A stretch of 64,000 nucleotides of DNA from Amoebophrya sp. A120 (lineage: Eukaryota; Sar; Dinophyceae; Syndiniales; Amoebophryaceae). Positions 34,801-43,700 of this stretch are shown one piece after another. The stretch lies in the NCBI GenBank assembly GCA_905178155.1, contig CAJINV010000018.1:600609-664608 (forward strand). Reading direction: 5' to 3'. Under the pieces are notes generated by a model that saw nothing but the letters and a program-made list of their open reading frames with translations, did not search any database and was not told where the DNA came from. Made by a program: the position numbers and the translations under genes. The number at the start of each line of letters is the position of its first letter. The first letter of the stretch is position 1.

Positions 34801-37800
34801 AACTACAATAAAGAGGCGCGCTCAGAACTAGGTAGGCAAGAGGAAGGACGAACCCTAACTAAAAGACCATCAAAGAAGGAAGGCCGGCCTTGTTGCCGAT
34901 GGTCAAAGAAATAAAGCCATGAGGGTGTCAATAAGCGATCTAGCTAGAAGGCGAAAACTCAACACAACGGCATGACTGGAGTATTCGAAAAGAAGCACGC
35001 TCGAAAGGAGCACGAAAATCGCTTGCGAATCTAGTATGGAAGGGCTGGGGCTACTGATGCGCCGCATTATACATGCCAACCTAGAACTAGCACTCTACTA
35101 CTCGAAAAACTGAAATTGCTGAACTTTTGAATTTCATTTGAATTGCGTTGCGATTCAATTTAGCGCCGGGTGCTTCTGCGTTAATGCAATGCCTATCCTG
35201 CATGAGAAATAACTCCATCCTAACTTGATCAAAAGTGGACAGCTTTTCGAGGTAATCGCGCAACGCAGATTTTTACATGATTCAGATTTACCATGACAAG
35301 TTGCATCAACCTTCCAGACCCAGAAATTTTTGCAATTCATATTTCCGGGACCTCTAAGCCGAACAGCAGGAAATATCGCACTTCCCGGAGCAACCGGACC
35401 AGAGCCGGGTCGATATCCACAGGAAATTTCCCGTACACGTACAGATGCGGTGTCGGCATGACAAAACTTGGCTTCGATCCTAGTTTAGCATGACAAGTTT
35501 TACGCTCCAAATTGGTGAAATTTGTGATGCATGCTGTACATGTACGGGAAATTTGTGTTGCATAGTCGAAGTTCACCTTCAACAAACCGGTTTTCTCCAA
35601 CCTTCGCAACAACCGCATCTTCAGCTTCTCCTTCGTCGGTTCGACCTGCGTTGCCTTCCACTCCTTGTACTTTTTACCCTCGTACTCGTCAAAGAGTTCG
35701 GATAACTGGTTGTACAACTTTTCCACTTCCCGGTACTCCTCGGGTTTTTCCCTTATGGAAGCGTCAGATTTGAAATCGACAAAGTTGAAATAACTTGTAT
35801 TAATGCTGCATAAAATGGATGAAAGTTGTAACCCAGGTTCCAAGTGGCGCATGACAAATTTGGGTAGAGCCGAAATCCACTTTGCCATGCTGTTTGGGTA
35901 AGGAAGATGCCTTTTGTCATGCTACTTTACCAGCTCTATTACTACCCCTCAACAGGCTTACAATCTGCCTCCGATGCCTACTCTGCAACACAGGCACTTT
36001 GTGGGTTGCATTTTATGCATCGCAAACTATTTCAACTTTGACGATTTCAATCCTGACAGATCCATATCCCTGACCAACTTGTTAAACACCAGCAGCTTGC
36101 TCATGGGCATGTCGATGCGCTGCTTCAGTGCGCGCACCCAGTAGATGGCGCCGGCGACGGGTGGGAAGTTCAGGAACAAGGGCGCAATGTCGGACACCAG
36201 GTCGATCTGCGCTTTGTTCTGGCTGAACAGCGTCTTGCACACCTTCAAATCCGCGCGGACGTTGGTGAGCAGAACCGTGTACTTCTTTTCCAACTCGTCC
36301 TCCAGAATCGGGCGCTCCAGCAAGCCCTCGAACCCGTCGAAGAGCTTCGCCCGGCCCGCCACGGAGTCCAGGTCGTCGAACCCGAGCCCGAGCACGGTGG
36401 CCATTCGCCGGTCCAGCTCCCGGATGGACATGCGGAAGGCGAAGAAATCGTCGTCGAACCGCATCTCGTTGATGTCCATAATGTCGTACTCGACCGCTTG
36501 AAAGTATGCAAGCGCCAGGATCGAAATCAACAAAATCGAAATAATTTGTGATGCATAAAATCGATACCAGTTGGAGCCTTAGTTTCCAAGTAGTGCATGA
36601 CAAATTTTGGGAGCAACAAAATCCAGCCCGTCATGCTGTTTTGGCAAAGAAGACTGCTCCTGTCATGCTACTCCGGCAGCGCATCGTCTTCCCTAAACAG
36701 GCTTGTAATCGGTCTCATTTGCCTGCTCCCCAATACAGGCCATATGTGCCCTACATTTTATGCATTACAAATTTTGCGATTTTGCAGATTTCGATCCTGA
36801 CACTCCCATAGAAAGGTGGCGACCGCGCGCTGGAACTCCTCGTAGATGTTCACAATCGTATCAAATGCAAAAGTGTCTGGGTCTGGAAGAATGCGCGACT
36901 TGTCATGCAGCTTTTCCATGACCCATGAGGTCTGGAATGCAGGACCTAGCATCACAGATTTTGCGCGATCTCTCTCATGCCTATCCTGCATGAGCAACTC
37001 CCTCCCGACTTGGTCAAAACTGGACGACTTTCGGTAATCATGCAACACAGATTTTTGCATGCTTCAGATTTAGCATGACAAGTTGCATTTTCCAGACCCA
37101 GACATTTTTACATTTGATAAATCGCCTGGGTGAGCAACTTTCCCTTCGTGCCGCCGATGTCGATCCGCTCCAACTTGATGAACTGCACGATCGTCTTGGT
37201 GAAGTCCAAAATGTCGCGGCACCGCTCGCGGAACGCGTCCAACCGCACGAACAAGGCGTTGGACTGGATCTTCCACCCGCCGTTCGGCTGCTGCTCCGCG
37301 ATGTCCTTGTACATGGCGTACCGGTCCTTAAACTCCGTGCAAATCGCGAGGGTCCTTTCCAATTTGTCCACCGCTTCCTTCGCCTCCTCGTTCTGGATCA
37401 ACGTGAAGATTTGCGGCCCGTTGATGTACTTCAGTGACTGGTTGATGATCACATTGCACACTTCGCGGATCAACACGACCAGTCTCCCCGGGGTGTTGTA
37501 GTACTTGCTGTACTTCCAGATCAGCAGAATGGTGTGCAGCAGCCCGTCGAAGCAGTTCGGGAGCTTCTCGTAGTCCGCCCCATCGTTGGTCAAAACGTCG
37601 AAGAAGGGAACCAGCGTCTTCAAAAAGTGATCGTTGTCGATCGCCTCGTCCCGCGCCTGCTCGACCTCCTTCTGCAGTCGGGAGCAGGTATCACACAGAA
37701 AAAAGCTGGCGGGTCATATTTGTATATGCAAAAATAAATAGACAAAAAAAATTTGTATTGCATATCCTAAATAGCATGCTATGAGGCCGCCCATGACAGA

Positions 37801-39015
37801 TTTTTCTGTGTCTTTATTTTTGCATTACAAATATGCCCTGCCAGCTTTTTTCTGTGGGATAGAAGGGTTGCGTGTAGGTGGACTTGTTCTGTTCCAGAAA
37901 TTTCAACACCTTCTTCAGCTGCTCGGACTGCAGCTGTGCGTGGATCACGTTCAGGTTGGTCGCTTTATTTCTCCAGAACTCCAGCTCCACCATCGGGCCC
38001 GGGTTGCCCTGCTTCAGCAGCGCCTCGGGGTCCTGTTTCAACACGTGGGAAATTTGCTTTGTCCAGGTAATCACGGCGGACTCCAGGATGTGCACCCGGT
38101 CCTTGTTGGTGGAGGACGCCCGCTCGCTGGTCGCCTCCTTCGGCGGCAGGGGGAGGAGGGTTTTGCCCATCATCAGCCCGCAGGTGACGTGGAGGTTGGC
38201 CAGAAAGACGTGGTACTTGTCCATCAGGTCCTTGCTGATCAGGTCGCTCCAGCCGGTCTGGTTCGCCGGGTTGGACAGCGTGGACAGGTAAATGTGGTGG
38301 CAGTAGTTGTTCAACATAGACATCAAGTCCTTCGTGGCCTCCATAAACAAAACCCGGTCGTACAGGTTCTCCTTCGTTATCTTGCCGGACCCGCACTGAT
38401 GTAGAGATAGAGATTTTATTTATTCATACTGGATATTACCATGCGAACGAAGAACGATCAGAAATCATGAATGCAGAGGAACAAGCGCGTCGAAGAAAAA
38501 AGAGCGACATAATATGTAGACTTTTTTCCGATTCCGAAACTCAAAAACATCAGCTCGTCAAAAAACAATTAAAGCAAACACCTTGTGCACGAAGAGGATT
38601 TTCTTTTTCAGCTTGGTGATGTCCGGCAGGTCGCTGGTGGCCGTCCAGTATCCTGTGCAAAAGTACCGCACTCGTACTAATTGCACATATGCATGACGAA
38701 TCTTCTTCCTAAGGTAAAACAGCATTGCAAATTGCGTTTGTCATGCTGAGGAAATTTGTAATGCAATTTATACTACTAGTACGATGCTTTTGCATTGCAT
38801 ATCCAGACGCCCTCCGCTGCGGAGGAAAAGACCAGGAAGTTGACCTCCTCCTTGTCACAGAACGACTTGACCTCGGTTTTCGTGTCATCATCGATGGTCT
38901 GCATTGCCTTGTCCTTCTTGGCCTTCGGAAAGCCGAAGATGTTGTACACCTTGTCGTGCACCCAAGCATCGGGCTTGAAGGCGTCCGCCGCCGGCTTCTT
39001 CTCCTCGTCCGGCAT
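16825..39015 (-). CDS. Axonemal outer-arm-type dynein heavy chain, 29 exons
   Basis: ATP-driven minus-end microtubule motor of the ciliary outer arm. ATG at 39013-39015 (MPDEEKKPAADAF), stop at 16825-16827, about 4,600 residues, usual for outer-arm heavy chains of the gamma/DNAH5-8 type. Exons run 38802-39015, 38582-38648, 37862-38395, 37120-37688 and on to 16825-17083; the last five are 18086-20200, 17819-17925, 17607-17663, 17358-17452 and 16825-17083. Order: N-terminal tail; linker; AAA1 P-loop GPAGTGKTETTKDL (about residue 1920); AAA2 GPGGCSKTEVWKSL (about 2200); AAA3 GVPGTGKTTIVKDYL (about 2540); AAA4 GVGGSGKQSLSYL (about 2900); stalk coiled coils around a microtubule-binding tip (about 3160-3420); AAA5-6; C-terminal domain ending KWILGGVAMILDIGISM. 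Of 28 introns, 23 are introner elements and four are GT-AG (20201-20359, 21062-21231, 24920-25079, 38396-38581). The 17926-18085 intron has ambiguous ends. Subtype is a judgement from length and tail. Confidence 0.93.
17084..17357. mobile_element. Introner element, family A
   Basis: Ends TATCAACTGTAAAAATGTC and GACACTTTTGCAATCCATA. Direct repeat TCGCT/GCGCT. Separates the last two dynein exons. Confidence 0.88.
17453..17606. mobile_element. Introner element, family H
   Basis: Ends TATCCACAGTAAATTTCC and GGGAAATTTACATTGCATA. Direct repeat ACGTG/ACATG. Confidence 0.87.
17664..17818. mobile_element. Introner element, family B
   Basis: Ends TATGAACTGCAAAAGTATCG and CGATACTTTTGCAATGCATA. Perfect direct repeat GATCG. 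Removal joins RSFLTAI to KQLCCQQQQLELDKLD. Confidence 0.92.
26623..26888. mobile_element. Introner element, family A
   Basis: Ends TCTGCATTGCAAATATGTC and GACATATTTGCAGTTGATA. Perfect direct repeat CGCAA. The element nearest the motor domain on its 5' side. Confidence 0.9.
27227..27533 (+). mobile_element. Introner element, family C, antisense to host gene
   Basis: Ends TATGGAAGCGTCAGGTTTG and CAACTCTGACACATCCATA. Perfect direct repeat CTGAT. Interior reads in the same direction as the copies in the plus-strand gene at 4-7 kb. Confidence 0.92.
27738..28017. mobile_element. Introner element, family E
   Basis: Ends TATCCTGAGTAAAAACGTAC and its exact complement. Perfect direct repeat TCAAA. 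Confidence 0.92.
28084..28295. mobile_element. Introner element, family F
   Basis: Ends TATCCAGGAAAAAAAGTGTG and CAGTTTTTTTCTTGCATA. Perfect direct repeat GCTCC. Confidence 0.9.
28497..28772. mobile_element. Introner element, family A
   Basis: Ends TATCAAATGCAAAATTGTC and GACATTTTTGCAATCCATA. Direct repeat CACGC/CACGT. Confidence 0.88.
28840..29100. mobile_element. Introner element, family A
   Basis: Ends TATCAGGTGCAAAAGTGTC and GACATTTTTGCAATGCATA. Perfect direct repeat TCAGC. Its interior gives the empty-site sequence for the nested insertion at 33298. Confidence 0.9.
30016..30169. mobile_element. Introner element, family B
   Basis: Ends TATGCTGTGCAAAAGTATCG and GATACTTTTGCAGTTCATA. Perfect direct repeat GATGG. 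Confidence 0.92.
30408..30714 (-). mobile_element. Introner element, family C, sense orientation
   Basis: Ends TATGGATGTGTCAGGTTTG and CAAACCTGACGCTTCCATA. Perfect direct repeat TGATC. Interior is inverted relative to the copy at 27227 in the same gene. Confidence 0.92.
30736..31048. mobile_element. Introner element, family G
   Basis: Ends TATCAAAAGGAAAAATCCCC and GGGGATTTTTCCGTTTGATA. Perfect direct repeat CGAGT. Only 21 bases of exon separate it from the family C element on its left. Confidence 0.92.
31902..32137. mobile_element. Introner element, family J
   Basis: Ends TATGGCGCTCTCAAGCGTTA and TAACATTTGAGAACTCCATA. Perfect direct repeat TGGCA. Confidence 0.88.
32207..32471. mobile_element. 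Introner element, family A
   Basis: Ends TATCAAATGCAACAATGTC and GACATTTTTGCATTTGCTA. Perfect direct repeat CGGAC. Confidence 0.9.
32523..32807. mobile_element. Introner element, family E
   Basis: Ends TGTCCTGTGTAAAAACGTCC and GGACGTTTTTCCGTAGGATA. Direct repeat GATCT/GATTT. Confidence 0.85.
32928..33078. mobile_element. Introner element, family H
   Basis: Ends TATCCACAGTAAATTTCCC and GGAAAATTTGTATTGCATA. Perfect direct repeat ACTGC. Confidence 0.9.
33298..35184. mobile_element. DNA transposon with 8 bp target duplication, nested in an introner
   Basis: Begins TTAACTCCAAAGAGGGCG and ends with CTTCTGCGTTAA. Inverted similarity continues inward (GCGCTAA, then CAATTCAAATGAA and TTCAAAAGTT on both sides). 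It is flanked by TGCAATGC at 33290-33297 and 35185-35192. An 8 bp duplication suggests hAT, P or Merlin-like cut-and-paste transposons, but the TTAAC terminus fits none well. The GC-rich interior has several overlapping open frames without transposase motifs, so it is probably non-autonomous. Confidence 0.82.
34064..34190 (+). repeat. Tandem 22 bp repeat
   Basis: About six units of TTCTAGCGGCAATCAAGGAA with small variations, inside the nested DNA transposon. Confidence 0.8.
35414..35564. mobile_element. Introner element, family H
   Basis: Ends TATCCACAGGAAATTTCCCG and CGGGAAATTTGTGTTGCATA. Perfect direct repeat GTCGA. Confidence 0.9.
35754..36066 (-). mobile_element. Introner element, family C, sense orientation
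   Basis: Ends TATGGAAGCGTCAGATTTG and CAATCCTGACAGATCCATA. Perfect direct repeat TCCCT. Confidence 0.92.
36505..36810 (-). mobile_element. Introner element, family C, sense orientation
   Basis: Ends TATGCAAGCGCCAGGATCG and CGATCCTGACACTCCCATA. Perfect direct repeat GAAAG. Confidence 0.92.
36859..37119. mobile_element. Introner element, family A
   Basis: Ends TATCAAATGCAAAAGTGTC and GACATTTTTACATTTGATA. Perfect direct repeat AATCG. Only a 48 nt exon separates it from the element at 36505. Confidence 0.92.
37689..37861. mobile_element. Introner element, family I
   Basis: Ends TATCACACAGAAAAAAGCTG and CAGCTTTTTTCTGTGGGATA. Direct repeat GCAGG/GAAGG. Confidence 0.87.
38649..38801. mobile_element. 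Introner element, family B
   Basis: Ends TATCCTGTGCAAAAGTACCG and CGATGCTTTTGCATTGCATA. Perfect direct repeat TCCAG. First intron of the dynein gene. Confidence 0.9.
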
Positions 39016-40748
39016 GATGCTAACGACTATGTATCAATGATCAACGAAGAAAAATCCTTTATTTGACAAGTCGATCTCGATTCCTTATCGTGGATTTGAG
39101 CTTATATTACCTCAAGTGTGGCGCAGCTTTCCCGCCCAGGGGAAAAAAACACCGCTCTACTCTCTGCCTAATTTTTTTTTGGGTTTGAAATTTGTTTGAG
39201 AAGATTGATTTTGAAAGAAAAAAATCGTCTTGCTATGATTTGTGATTGTGTTGCTTCTAGAAATGCAAAAAATACTTCTGCTGCAATGCTATATTTATAG
39301 GATAGGCGTACTTCTAGTTCTGTCGAAAAAAATAACTTTTTTGGTTTTGAAATATCACGTAGGAGATGCTGAAGGTGATGTTCTGCGAACTTCTAAACCA
39401 GTGCACAAATTAGAAATAGACGCTTTGGTTCTTTGGAGATTAGGATTAAGTACTTGTAATAGAAAAAATCCTGCCCTTTTTTGGTGAGAAAAGATGAAGA
39501 TTCCAGCACATTCTTTGGGACGGGGTCGAGGTCGTAAACGCACTTACTACGACGAGGGGAGCAAGTTTTTACCAGGTTCAGAGGACGACGACGAGACGTA
39601 GGGTTGTACGGTTATGTTGACATTATTGATACAACATAGAAATCTCGTCACCCTTGTTTTGCTACTTTTGTGGGACATCAAAGCGCCGTACGAAGAAGGA
39701 ATGCAAAACTTCTTTTCGAACGTCTTCTTCAGATACTCAGGCTGGACGGGGACGTGATGTTGAACGGAAGTCTTTTTTGTACGAAGAAGAAGAATTGCAG
39801 ATCAGCATAATACCTACGTCAGTACAAGAGCTAATATTACACTTTTTGAAGGACAAGCTGACATACGATACCCACAGAAGATTCATATTCATTTCTATTT
39901 CATAAGTTCTAAAAAAAGAAGGCAACTTTATGTATGAGCGTGCTTCCATCTAGCATGTTCGAGAGCGGGGTTGCCGTTGTATGAGTATGTATAGCACGGT
40001 ATCTATCATCTTCATGTTTGTACGTACAACTGCATTCTAATGCTTTATTGATCTTGTGCTTCATCTAGGGTGGGCAGGTGACGTTAATATCCTTACAGCT
40101 CACAGATTGATACGTCCTCGACGAGACGACCCAAAAACGCAAATATTTACATTCCCTCTCGCTCGATGTCGATCTTGTTGGTTGTGACAACTGGACAGTT
40201 GGTTTTTCTGCAACGAACAACTTCTTGTACGAACACTTGCACTTCCTATGTGCTTCTTGATGAGAGCTGTCTCTGTCACTCTTTTTATTCTTACAGTCCA
40301 ACACAGTTCTTGTGCTGTCGAGTGAAACCCATAGCTACAGCTAGTACAACTTGCGTCATGTAATCACTAAAAATCTTCAGGCACAGCTTGTCACTAAAAT
40401 GTCTCGCTCCTTGATGCAGCTGTCGTGGGCACGAGCGCTGCGGCAGCGACATGCCTAAAAAATCGCCAATGCTGTATAATCTGGCGTGACGCAAATGCAG
40501 CTTTGCGGAGGAAATAGTCCCTTGTCCCTATGTATGATTCTGCCCGAGGTTGAGGCTTGTGGTTGCTGCAGCTGTGTTTCTTGCTACTGAAGATGGACTC
40601 AACATCAAGGTCAACAACTACAGGCCCACTAAAAAAGCAGCGGTGCGCATCAATGTGCTCGTCCAGACCAGGAGCTTATTTTTTGCTCAGGAGTATGATC
40701 GCAACCTCCACACGGAGAACTTCTACTGTCTGATAAAGAAGACGCTTC
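39016..40748. other. Gene-free stretch between the dynein and methyltransferase genes
   Basis: AT-rich DNA with short unconvincing frames only. It should contain the dynein promoter and 5' leader and the methyltransferase 3' untranslated region, but I cannot place any element. Confidence 0.4.
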
Positions 40749-43700
40749 TCACAGCTCCTCCCTCCTCGCCCTTTTCCTCAGCGCCTTCTCTGGCGGTCGA
40801 AAGCCCTGCGTTAGTTCGTAGGTTCCTTTCCCAGGGATGTATTTTTCCGTGGGCAGCGAGTCCACCATTTTGTAGTAGTATTTCGTTGCCAGGCCGGAGT
40901 GTTTCCCGACTTTGGACAGCGAATTCATAGCCACGTCCATTGCGGCGTAAATTTCGTGCAAAATGATTGCCTGTTTGATCAGCTTTTCCCGGCGCCGCTT
41001 CAGCAGCTCCACGATCTCGCGCTCAGACGTGGCTGAGGATGACGAGGCTTCTAGTTCTACTTGTACTCTTTCATCTTCTTTCAGATGCACATCACTTTCA
41101 CGACCTGCTTTCTTCACCACCGGCGCGCCGTCCTCTGCTCCCATGATCGCAGTTGTCCTTCTCCTCCATGCGTGTCTGAGTTCTTTTTCGCACGCCACAG
41201 CCCCCGTTGCACTTGCAGCTGGTCCGCTGTCAACTACCTCGTCCACAGGAGGGTCCGCATCCGTCTCGGAAGGCGGAAAAGATCTCCTCCTCGTGGAGGT
41301 CCTTTCAGCTGTCATCAGCTTGACGCATTCGTTGTACTTGGAAGCCAATCGAAAAATTTCGTTTTCGTCGACCATCGGGTTCACTTCTACTTCAGTTCCA
41401 GCGGGATCATGCTTATGCTGAGGCGCAGCTTCGGCTTGGGCTATTTGTCGACCTTCGGCCTTTTCCTTTTCCTCATTTTCTTGGGCTGAATTTATTCCTG
41501 CGTCTGTATGATCTGCACTCGCCACACGAACTAAATCATGATCTGCAGTGCCGCGGCTCCGATGTCCTGCTTTCTGCAATAATTTCCGGTACTGGGTGTC
41601 GATGTCTTTGATGTAAATGGCGTTGCCCCAGAGAGAGCTGGAACTCAATCGGGTGGGCTTCATGCCGCGCCCGGTCAGGTCGCTGAGCCGGTGGAAAACG
41701 AAGTCTCGGTTGCGTTGTCAAATGCAAATGTGTCTGGGTTCTCTGGATCAGGATCAGTCGCGCAACCGACGTTTGTCATGCTGTTCTTGCATGACCGAGG
41801 AGGTCTGGCATGCAAGCCCTAGCATCACACGTGGTCTTGAGAAGGTCTCCCAATGCCGAACCCGCATGACAAATCTCCTCTTTCGGAGTCATCAAATTGA
41901 AATATTGCCCGCGTTTATTGGTGTTCATGCATGACAGATCTTTGGGTTGTCTGAAGTTTGCATCACAACCTGCATCCTTCCAGACCCAGACACATTTGCA
42001 ATGCATATGCGCAGGAAGATGTCGATGTCCGCAAACAGAGGCATGTCCTTGTACAATTTCTGAAAATGCTATCCCCAGTAGAAAACAACCCATGAAGATC
42101 CGGATCCATTTTTTGCATGACAAACACTGGACTTGATGCATGTTTTGCATCACAAATTGGATCATGGGTAAGATGGGTGGTCTTTTTTCATGGATAAATG
42201 CACCTCCACGTCGATGACCACTACCTCCTCCAATGATTCCTTATCAAATGCAAATATGTCTGGGTCTGGAACAAGGTTGCAACTTGTCATGCTAATTCTG
42301 GATCATGCAAAAATCTGTGTTGCATGCGTGCCAAAAGCTGCTCACTTTCGACCAAGTTGGCAGGGAGTTTCTCATGCAGGACAGGCATGGTAGGAATCGC
42401 ACAGAATCTGTCATGCTATGTGCTGCATTCCAGACGACATGGACCTTGGAAAATCTGCATGACAAGTCTCGGAATCTCCCAGACCCAGACATTTTTGCAT
42501 TTGATATTCCTCCGCCCCCTGAAAAACCAGCATCTCCGCTCCCTGCACATCGACCTTCAAAATATCACAGGAAAAAACTGTTTCACTGTGATGACAACTT
42601 TGCAAGATCTGCATCACAAGCTTGCTACACATGACACTGAAAATTTGTCATGCGCGCTTCCTAAGGGAAATAAAACACGCTTGCAAATCCAATGTCTTGC
42701 AGGTGTAGCAAGACAAAGAGTTCTGTGTCCCATTTTCTGCATCACAAGTTCACAGTGAAACAGGTTTTTCTTGCGATACAAAAAATCGATGTCGTAGTTG
42801 TTCGGCCGCAAAGTGTATGAACTGCAAAACTGTATCGCACTCGTACTAAAAATTGCAGATTTGCATGACAAATCTTCTTCCTACGCTAGAAGAGCATTAC
42901 AGATAAATTCTATTTCTTGTCATAATTTGTGATGCAATTCTTACTAAGTACGATACTTTTGCAATGCATAAAATGTAGTCCAGTTTTACCGTCGGCACCG
43001 ACTGTTCCAGTACGACCTTGTAGGCTTCCTCTAGTTGGTCGTATTTGGACACCACATCCACGTTGGGCTCGAGTAGGGAGGACGACAACTCTATCCACAG
43101 GGAATTTCAACAACATCCCGCCTCACACGTAGAAGTTGCAAATACGGTAGTTTATGCAGCATGTCATGTCAAAACTTGTTTGCAATCCTATTCTTTCAGC
43201 ATGACAAGTGGCACTTTTTCAGTAGGCCGCGATTACATTTGTCGTTATGCATGTTGTGCGTGTAGTGCGGCTTCTACGGGACGTCATCAAAATTCGCATT
43301 CTATAAGCCCATTCTGGGTGACGAAAAATGTCCGGCGGCTCCCGTCACCGACGTAGTGGGGAAACAGAAGCATGTTCGGGTAGGATTTCCGGTACTTTTC
43401 GTTGGGGTCAAACCCGATCACCTGGCAGAGATCTTGCATCAGCAGCCGATGGTAAACGTGGGGCTTCCCGCGGACCTGAAGGCATCCTGGGGGAAAAATA
43501 TCGCTTTCGTAGGTCGTCCTTCTAGTAGTTGTTCTTTCTTCAGAACGAGCTGAATTCAATCACAGAATGCATATACGACGACCATACTTCCATGTTTGCA
43601 ATCCCTCAACATACTAACTGACTATCTAGAACGGGCGCGCGCGGCGGTCCGGGCGCCGGCCCACTGAAGTGGCCCTGTAAGGAGGAACGCCCGGACGGGG

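Larger units (their letters stand above)
33169..35341. mobile_element. Introner element, family A, split by a nested transposon
   Basis: Ends TATCAACTGCAAAAGTGTC and CCAGAAATTTTTGCAATTCATA. Direct repeat TTTCG/TTTCC. Without the insertion at 33298-35184 it would be about 280 bp, the usual family A size. Dynein coding sequence resumes in frame on both sides. Confidence 0.9.
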
